Part shown: piece by piece, positions 56,657-64,000 of the stretch | Numbering within the stretch: the stretch's first letter is position 1 | Layout: each line of letters starts with the position of its first letter | Assembly (NCBI GenBank): GCA_019188255.1 | Contig: JAETXT010000003.1 | Span: 3,348,001 to 3,412,000, forward strand | DNA: 64,000 nucleotides | From: Verticillium longisporum | Taxonomy: Eukaryota > Ascomycota > Sordariomycetes > Glomerellales > Plectosphaerellaceae | Direction of reading: 5' to 3' | Notes under the pieces: generated by a model | What the model saw: the letters and a program-made list of their open reading frames with translations, nothing else | Databases searched by the model: none | Told to the model about the DNA's origin: nothing | Translations under genes and position numbers: made by a program

Positions 56657-57329
56657 TGCCATGTTTGGTGGTGGTAGTAGTCGCGGCTAACGATGACAAA
56701 GTGATGGGTTGATTTGATGATATTGATGTATGTAGCATTGTTTCGGCATTTTCTGTTTGGGCATGTCTTCCCCTGATTCTTCTTTTTTTTTTCTTGGCTT
56801 CAAGGCACTGGCTCTTCCCCCTTTCTTGCTCTTCTCATTTCTCCTTTACCTTTGCCTTTTTTTACTGATAGCGCATGCATTCTTGGTAGAGTTGCTTGCG
56901 GCGTGCTTTTAGATACCAGGTTCCTATGACGGATGAGCGAGTGGCATTTGATGGAGAAGTGCGAACGGTCATGCATGGGGTGATTGAATGATAGGGTGGC
57001 ATGATATATATACCGTCGTGGCACGCGGTGCGATTGGGGGCGGCGGTGGAGGACATGGGAAATAAACATGGTCGCTCATATGAAAAAGGTGTGGTTTGAT
57101 GGCATCAAGATTTCATTTCTTTTTCATGCTGCAAATGCATCGCCCAGCCTTGAGGGCGGGCTGGTATCACCACGCCTTATCTCTTTGATCATGTACAATT
57201 CTTCCTCTCCCCGTCTTCGCCATGCATTACTACGTTTTTCAAACTCTTTCCATCCATTATCGCGCCCGCAGAGCCCCTGCCTGTCCATTCCGTGATGGTG
57301 CTGTCGCACCTCGGACCGATGAAGGCCGC
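56657..57329. other. Intergenic region between convergent genes
   Basis: AT-rich 3' flanks of the kinase and the X325 gene, with a T run at about 56783-56794. I see no gene. Confidence 0.5.
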
Positions 57330-58112
57330 TTACAGGGTCAGGCCAAAGACGACAGCCATGCCGAGACCGACGACGGTGGACATGTACGCCGAGTTGAGGG
57401 CGGCAGAGCTGGGCGCGGCCGTGGTGGCGGCGGCGCCAGCAGCAGAGGAGGTCTCGCTGGCGCTGTCGTCGTCGCCGCCATCGTGGTCGTCGTGGTCGTC
57501 AGACGAGGAGCCGCTGCCCCCTCCCTTGACGACAACGGCCTCGGCGTCCTCGGTGACGCATTCGCCCTCGGCGGGGCCGGCGGCCTGGGAGGTCAGGCGA
57601 ATGTCGGCGCAGTTGTACTGGGCCTGGCCCGAGGGGCCGACCATGATGGTCTGGATCGAGGCGTTGGTGCCGTCCTCAATGTTGAGGTCGGTGGGCAGGG
57701 TGAGGCTGTCGAGGCAGAGGGTGCCGTGGCCGGACGTGTTGGTGAGCTGGGGCGTCAGGGAAATGTTGAACGAGGTGATGTTGCCGGTCGTGGGGTCCCG
57801 AGGCCGACGTTGATGAAGGCGTAGTTGAAGGCGTGGCCGAGCTGGAAGGCGATCGAGCCGTTGGTCAGGGGCCAGTCGGTCCTGTTGCCGCTGCCGTACT
57901 CGACACCGCCGCCTGGAAAAGTAAAAATGTCAGTCATACTGCGAGCGTGTCTAGCAGCGCCGCGAGAGAAGCGTACAAGGCCACGTCCACTGGCTGTAGC
58001 CAGTCTCCTCGGTGTCCTCGAGCGTGTCGGCACGCCAGTCGGGGTAGAGGACGCTGTAGTGGGCGGCGGCGAGGCCGGCGGAGGCGAGGGTGAGGAACGA
58101 CTTGGCGACCAT
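57330..58112 (-). CDS. X325/BIM1-like copper-binding GPI-type surface protein, apparent 1-nt frameshift
   Basis: Exon 1 is 57977-58112 and exon 2 starts at 57912; the intron (57913-57976) has a GTACGC donor, TGACTGAC branch and CAG acceptor. The product begins with a signal peptide that ends just before His18 (LAAA/HYSVLYPDWR), which would place His at the mature N-terminus as in the copper-binding His brace of X325/BIM1-type LPMO-like proteins. Later blocks (WTWPCGG, GNRTDWPL, FQLGH) fit the family. A Ser/Ala-rich tail and a C-terminal hydrophobic segment (STVVGLGMAVVFGLTL) suggest a GPI anchor. The frame shifts at about 57792-57797, in a GGGG (C run on minus); one missing base would reconcile both halves (about 239 residues). 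Either assembly error or mutation. The family is linked to copper uptake and the cell surface, not polysaccharide cleavage. Confidence 0.8.
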
Positions 58113-58274
58113 TGTGGAATCGGGGTGCTCTGACGAGACTGAGGCGGGGAGTTAATGGGGAGAGACGTGTGTGGTGATCACAGCGGAAAGAAGAAGAGAT
58201 GGACGGATGGCGGTGAGGTGAGGAAGCGCAAAAGTCTAGCTATCAAGGTTCTCTCGATGTGGGCATTCCTCATA

Positions 58275-58283
58275 CCTTATATA
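58275..58283 (-). promoter_or_regulatory. TATA box of X325-like gene
   Basis: TATATAAGG on the minus strand, about 165 nt upstream of the ATG at 58112. Confidence 0.5.
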
Positions 58284-60574
58284 AATAGGCCGAGTGATTT
58301 GGTGGTCTCACCCTCTCACCCTCTCACCCCGCAAGCGGTATCACATCGTTTGCTTACCAGCTCTGACTGTGCATGGCATCAGTCGAGGAAAGTAACGGGC
58401 AGGCCTCACCCCCGCAGTAGGCGTGTCTAGCCTTGCGCGCTCTTGCCTCGCTCGGCCTCCGGTTCCTGCCAATTGAGGCGATCCCCGCGCATATCGTGGC
58501 TCGCACCACGCCGTCGGGCAGGGGCCACGAGGTTGGTGGTTGGTCTCCCCCCCCCCCCAGAGCCATGCCATCGTCCAATGGCAAGAGCTGCCCAAGAACG
58601 CCAGGTGAGCAAGTTTACCCACGCAAGAGGGTAATTAGCTTGTATCCCTGGAGCACCGATGGGCCCTTGGCGCGACGTCGAGGTCCTTGGTAGACCGACC
58701 GGACTTTCTGCACTGCAATGAGCTGGTGTTCGAAGCCCCCCCAAACGGAACAGAGCGGTCGATGTTGAGGGGCAGGAGCCTCCTGTGGCCCCGTGCGACG
58801 ACCCGCTAAACATGCATCCAACTGGACGAGGCGCCAATGCCATCGCTCCAAGCAGGAACGTCCGGGCTAGGGGCGGCAGAGACCCTGGCGCCGTTAGCGT
58901 CATTGGCGCTGGAATCTTGCTCAAACTCCCGCAGCGCTATCCCCAATGTGGGGTCACGACCCTTCGTCCCTCGCGACAACGACATGCCCCTCAGTAGACT
59001 GTGAAGCCCTGACAAGCTGCGATCAAGAGCGCTCTTTGACGGCCATTTTTACGATTTGGCGCACTTGTCTTTGAGTGATGTGGATTGGTGGCCTCTGAGT
59101 GCGTTTCGAATCGAAGATTAGGCCGGGACGCCATAGTGTGCTCATCCGCAACGGAAGATAGGTCCGACCTCCAGAGCTAGGGCCTTCGGATCACAGGCTT
59201 CGTCTCGATGGCGAAACACTTTCTTTCTTTGATAACCGGATGGCACATGAGTTCGGATGACGGACTTGGCTGACTCAAACCCCAGGTCCTGCGTATCTCG
59301 CTGCTCATTGCTTTCGTCTCGTCAAGCGCACCATCCTGTCCATGATGCTGTCATCGGTGCCATTTCCTCTGCGACACCGCTGAACGAACGTCAACGCGTC
59401 CGCGAGATCAGGCACTCCTCGCCTCAAGTGACAGAAAGCTCAAACGCAACACCCGAGACCCCCGCTCTACTGCACATGCCGCACGATGCCCACGATGTGC
59501 ACGTTCCCGACAGTCTGGTCACTAGGTTGCCTGCTCGGTTCTCGGGTCGATCCACACAAGCTCCCATGCATGCGTTCCTGTCTGACATGGGACATTCTTT
59601 TGGACGAGCTTGCTGCCAATGACGAAGAGCTTCTTCAAGCTCGACACCTCTTCGGCCCGCCAGGGGGATGACAGGCGGTTACTGTGTCGCCGCGACGCCT
59701 CTGCGTATCGGCCGAGAGGCGCACGTGAGGCCCGTGCCGCGTTCTGCTCGGATCCTTTTCTTGCTCATTTCTCACAGACGGATTTCATCTCGACTTGTGG
59801 CATGTCTTTCGTGATTCAGTGAGCGACGGCTGCCAACCATCTGGAGGATCCAATTTCATGAGTCGATGGGCTTGTTGTACCATTGTAGTTCACTGGCACC
59901 TTATAACGCGATGCTTCGGTGTTCATCTTACGCAACGCACCGTGACGCTCTAGAAGTTTCAATGGATTTCCAAGACATATCTAATTACTCATCGCTAGCT
60001 CTGGTATAGTCGAACAAATCCGCAGATAGCCACGTGTCTGAAAACGCCAGTGCGAACAGTCTACTAGCATGTCTATGCGGAAGAGGTCTGTTGGAGCCGT
60101 TTCAGTGGCAGTCCAACGACTGCTTTGCATTTCACATGATAATGCAGCTGGTCATAAGCAAGGCGATCTCGGCGGAGCTCCGCCACCTGCGCGCCATCCC
60201 CCAGATATTAGGCTAAGTGCAACGCCGACTACGCTGCGTACTCGTGAAAGCGATACGCCCTTTCATTTGCTGCCAGGTCTTCTAAAATCATGTGCTTCAC
60301 TGTAGCTGCGAACAGCGGCTTATCCACTACAAGGATCGCAGGCACCAGGGAGTGCAGCCTTTCTAATGTCATCACCTTATCTTCTGTGCCTAGCCTATCG
60401 GAACCGCGGTCTTACTGATGAAGTGTCGCGGCTGAAGATGGCAAGATGCGGTGCAACACGGCATGCCATATCAATGTAACATCTCTATGGATATTTCTGC
60501 GGATGAGGACCACTATGTCGCCTTTGATGGTACAGATGGAAGAGTCGCGCGCCGATGTCGACGATACCCCTTAT

Positions 60575-60580
60575 TATAAA
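60575..60580 (+). promoter_or_regulatory. TATA box of tyrosinase gene
   Basis: TATAAA at 60575-60580, 84 nt before the ATG at 60664. Confidence 0.55.
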
Positions 60581-60663
60581 AGCAGTGTGCCTCGGTCCCA
60601 ATCTGCGCAATACTCGATTTCCATCCATCTACGTATCATTCCTCCGAGTCACGGGCTTTCAGA

Positions 60664-62086
60664 ATGTTGCTGTCTGTTGTCGTGCGACTCGTGGTGACCG
60701 CCATGCTGGCAGCCCAAGCATCCGCGGGACTATATCCACGAGACAGCGTGGATAGATTGCAGGATTCCGGCATGAAAAGGTTGAAGGCATACATCGCCGC
60801 GAATCCTCCCGAGTCCGGTTGCACTATCAAAAAAGCCATCAAGCGCAAGGAGTGGTACGGTGAACTCGTCGCAAGTTGTCTAAGATAAAGCTCACACTAC
60901 TCTGAAGGTCATCCCTCACTCGTGGCGAAAGGCGGCTGTACATCAAGGCCGTCAAGTGTTTGCACAGTAAACCCTCAAAGTACCCAAGGAGCGAAGCCCC
61001 CGGGGCTCGAAGTCGCTTCGATGACTTTGTCGTGACGCATGTCCAGCAGACAATGTCAATCCACGGAACGGCAAGAAACAACAATTGATTTCGATTTGGA
61101 CCGTTCTGACATCGTCCAGGCAAACTTTCTCTCGTGGCATCGATACTTCGTTTGGGCGTATGAAAAAGCGTTGAGAGAAGAGTGCGGATACCGTGGCTAT
61201 CAACCGGTAAAGTCTTACTTCTTCCCCTTTTCACATACCAATCATTGCTCATTCCCGCCAGTACGAGCATTGGCCGTACTACGCCTCCAACCCTCACGAC
61301 TCCCCTCTTTTCGACGGCAGCGACGCCAGCATGTCCCGCGACGGATCAAAGGTTCTGCATACAGGTTATCCATGGGCGGCATACAACATACCGCCTGGTG
61401 ACGGCGGCGGTTGCATCATGGAAGGTCCCTTCAAGGAGTCAGTCGTCCCTCTCGCCTGACTTATTGGACAACCTCCGCAAATTATGTCGCTAACCCCCGG
61501 ATCAGCTTCAAGGTGAATCTCGGGCCCCTAGTCCCTTTCCTCCCCGACATCCCCGCAAACCCTCGCCCCGACGGCTTGGGCTACAATCCGCGCTGCATCC
61601 GACGCGACATTAACCGGGTCGCTGCCAACTTCTCCAACGAGCAATACACGTACGACCTCATTACGAAGGAGACAGACATCTACTCGTTCCAAACTGTGAT
61701 GCAGGGCGACTTCAACAGCCTGAACATTGGCGTGCACGGAGGGGGGCACTTCATGGTCGGGGGTGATCCGGGCGGAGTGAGTTTCTTGCGCAAGCTGTCT
61801 TACAAAGGCGGGGCTGATGATTTTACAGGACTTTTACATCTCGCCGGGGGACCCGTCGTTTTACCTGCATCATGCCATGATCGATCGCGTCTGGTGGATT
61901 TGGCAGCTGCGAAACTTGGACGCAAGACTGGATGCCGTTGCCGGGTTGACGTTTCCAAGTGATGGGTCTGGGGTAAGGAACGGGACGTTGGATGATCCAG
62001 TTGGTCTCAACGTCAACGGGAGGGGATACAGGTTAGGAGACCTGCTTGATACGATGAACGGACCGTTCTGCTACATCTACGTCTGA
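60664..62086 (+). CDS. Secreted tyrosinase (type-3 copper oxidase), six exons
   Basis: Exons 60664-60854, 60908-61070, 61120-61206, 61262-61437, 61506-61776 and 61829-62086 join in phase to 381 residues. Intron 2 (61071-61119) uses a GC donor (GCAAGA) with a CTGAC branch and CAG acceptor; the others are GT-AG. A signal peptide (about 1-21, ending ASA) is visible. CuA ligands: His108 (VTH), His116 (SIHGT) and His125 (FLSWHR). CuB: His283 and His287 (GVHGGGH) and the HH at 310-311 (FYLHHAMIDRVWW). All expected copper ligands are present, so the enzyme looks intact. The family oxidises phenols to quinones, used in pigment formation, cross-linking or defence; the substrate is not predictable. Its closest relative in the window is the decayed copy at about 17.75-18.17 kb. 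Confidence 0.93.
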
Positions 62087-62427
62087 GATGAAGTGCAAAC
62101 GCAACTACAACTACCTCCATCTCACTCAGGCGAAGGAACAGCGCGTCTGTGCTTCTTTATTCCATTGTTCTCTGTTTTATGCAGCTTACTCCTGCTTATC
62201 TCTCTATGTAAAGCATTCGGTGACTGTCTTCGTGAATTCGGCGTTTCTGCTGTTGACCGTCCGCGCTTCTCGTTGCTCTCAAGCTGCTCAATCGAAGCTT
62301 CTTCCAGTGCCTCGTCATTGTCTATCCTTCCATACCATCACTCACATATTCGTTACACAAGACTCCTCATGGTGACAGAGCTCTCTTGACAAGCACTATC
62401 GCCAGCTCCAAAGGCGTTTCCATCACC
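62087..62427. other. Intergenic region between convergent genes
   Basis: A 341-nt spacer containing the tyrosinase 3' UTR. I see no gene. Confidence 0.5.
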
Positions 62428-64000
62428 CTAATTCGCAGCGATGCTGCTGCTCGAAGACTCGCCCTCATCCATGGGTTGTTCGGTCTCGAGATCGCCATCG
62501 CTGTCGTCAACCCATCTCTGGAGAAAGTCGTCCGCGTTATCGCCAGGCTCTTTCCATCCACCCTGAAGCCATGGCTCGCATTTCCTCAGGATGTTGCATG
62601 TCATGTCAAACGGGCCGTCCACACACATATTCCAATCGTCGGAGCGATAGAGGAAGGCGTTCCACAGATGCGACGATTCCAACATGTCGTCGACAACATC
62701 GTTGCGCATCCAGAACGACGCTACTTGTTTCTCGCCGTCCCACTTCCACGTAGTGACCACGTGGCTGTTGTTTCGAAGAAAGTCTGCAAACTCAAAGTCA
62801 TCAGGCGATTCGCCCCGGGCCAGTGCCATCGCGAGACCCGACCCGTCGAAGAGGTACTGATCATGTTCTTTGACGAAGACGATGACAAACTCTGGCGCTC
62901 CGGGGTTCGGAATCTCAATGTCTCTGTCTGAATCAAGCAGCAGCTCAAAGCGACTAACGCCTTGCAGGGTGAGCTTGTCGGTGACGATGCTGAAGCTGAG
63001 GAGGCGCTGCCAGATGACGGCCAGGGTGCTGAGCTCTGCGTGCCATGGGCGAAGGTTGACCCGCTTAAAATCGCGATCCATGTGTCTGCCGCTCATGTAG
63101 TCAGGTTCATTGAAGGACCAAATCTCGGTGGGGAAGCGAGCCTTCGTTTCGAAGTCTGGAGTGAGGATTCGGGCAACCTGTTGATTCAGCAGGTGGGGGT
63201 CCAATCCACGATCGCTGAGTTGGGCCACGAGACGAAAGTACGACGACAGATTTAGTGAGTGGGTTCGATGACAGCGTTTGTCGCGGTTCAGGGTGCTGCG
63301 TGGATGAGGCGAAAGGCATAGGGTGAGCAGATGCTGGTCGAGCATCATGGCAATCAGGTTTCGTTTACCGGATGCCACCATAAGCGGTGTCTTCAGCTCG
63401 ATTTTGTTCCATCCCATTGGCGTGCCCATGTGCAAGGGCCTTGCTTGATCCGAACGCGGGGCTTCGTCAACCCATTTCTGGGTGACCTCGTCAAGAGTCA
63501 GACCATAGATGGCGGGGATTAGCTCACGCCTCTGAAGCCCGAGAAACTCGTTCAGGTAATCGACATGACTGCGGTATTCCATAGTGCCCTCCCAAGCAGT
63601 AAAAATGATCTGGAAACCATTATCGCTGGATTTAAAGACATGCGGCACCGTCAGGAAAATGGCCATGAGGCCGCCAGAGGCATCGCTGCTTTGGGTCAGC
63701 TCGATCAACCAGAAGGTCCATGGTCTTACTTACGCTACACTGGACATGTTAATCCTGTCAAACTTGCAAGGGGTCTGGCTCGCAACACCTTCATTACCAG
63801 AGTTGTCGCTTTCATTTTCGCGCTCAGGCAAGCCCAGACGTAGCTTCTCCAACACGTCCATGGCATCGCCGAGTATGAAGTTCAGCTTGATAGAGCCCCT
63901 GATCTGTTTGAAAGAGTCCCAAAAGCCCCAGAAGAAGCCCTGGAGTGCATTCAGAGCATTCGTTGGATTCTCAAGGTCGACCTTGGGTACAAGTCCCATT
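62428..64000 (-). CDS. Large uncharacterised protein, C-terminal part (runs to window edge)
   Basis: Two exon segments are visible: from the right edge to 63734, and about 63688 to 62428. The 45-nt intron (63689-63733) has a GTAAGT donor, GCTGACC branch and AAG acceptor; an alternative acceptor 3 nt further (63686) stays in phase. The frame has a Met at 63999 next to the edge, but it probably continues beyond. The segment ILGDAMDVLEKL followed by CKFDRINMS resembles the GDAIEVCERL/YDRIWVSN region of fungal DUF4470-type proteins. This is a weak resemblance by eye. A TPLM-like ankyrin-type pattern occurs once (ELKTPLMVASGKRNLIAMML). No membrane segments; the C-terminus is acidic and Ser-rich. 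Function unknown. Confidence 0.6.

Larger units (their letters stand above)
58113..60663. other. Intergenic region
   Basis: About 2.5 kb between divergent genes: the X325-like promoter at the left and the tyrosinase promoter at the right. A C run lies at about 58549-58558. I see no supportable gene. Confidence 0.45.

Overview
The window is nuclear DNA of a filamentous ascomycete, probably a sordariomycete. Short spliceosomal introns (about 45-90 nt, GT-AG with CTRAC-like branch sites) interrupt several genes. The gene content is fungal: a PNP_UDP-NACHT-ankyrin NLR, an SRK1/RCK2-type kinase, a proteinase-K-type subtilisin, a tyrosinase, an X325 copper protein and a C2H2 factor. Intergenic tracts are long, and a nuclear-type tRNA-Gln has internal A/B boxes and an oligo-T terminator. 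I cannot name the species.

The left 17 kb is exceptional. It holds an intron-poor, bacterial-style Tc (toxin complex) locus: a fused TcB-TcC protein on the + strand (1-6756, truncated by the window edge) and a TcA-like protein on the - strand (7294-16884), tail to tail and 537 nt apart. In principle the locus encodes all three Tc functions: the TcA pore/translocation channel, the TcB/TcC Rhs cocoon, and a C-terminal variable cargo domain with an HH motif. The TcA frame is interrupted by one in-frame TGA at 14011-14013. The downstream part has no methionine until 13683, so it is not an obvious separate gene. Horizontal acquisition from bacteria is the simplest reading.

From 17 to 32 kb there is a decayed tyrosinase copy (about 17.75-18.17 kb), an unknown Gln-rich gene, a C2H2 factor with an apparent 1-nt frameshift, a spliced 29-residue metallothionein, and a 1237-residue NLR whose ankyrin repeats are nearly identical at DNA level. 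A repeat-rich PAN-like surface protein follows.

From 34 to 64 kb come the SRK1-type kinase, two or three small or uncharacterised genes, the secreted subtilisin, tRNA-Gln, a conserved fungal protein of unknown function, a divergent non-RD kinase, the X325 protein (also with an apparent 1-nt shift in a C run), an intact six-exon tyrosinase, and a partial large protein at the right edge. Long gene-poor tracts (36.8-40.3, 42.4-47.0, 58.1-60.7 kb) show no gene I can support.

Functionally the window mixes housekeeping genes with accessory ones: the Tc toxin, the NLR, a secreted protease, and three copper-linked proteins (metallothionein, tyrosinase, X325). This suits a fungus that interacts with other organisms, but no direct functional link between these genes is shown by the sequence.
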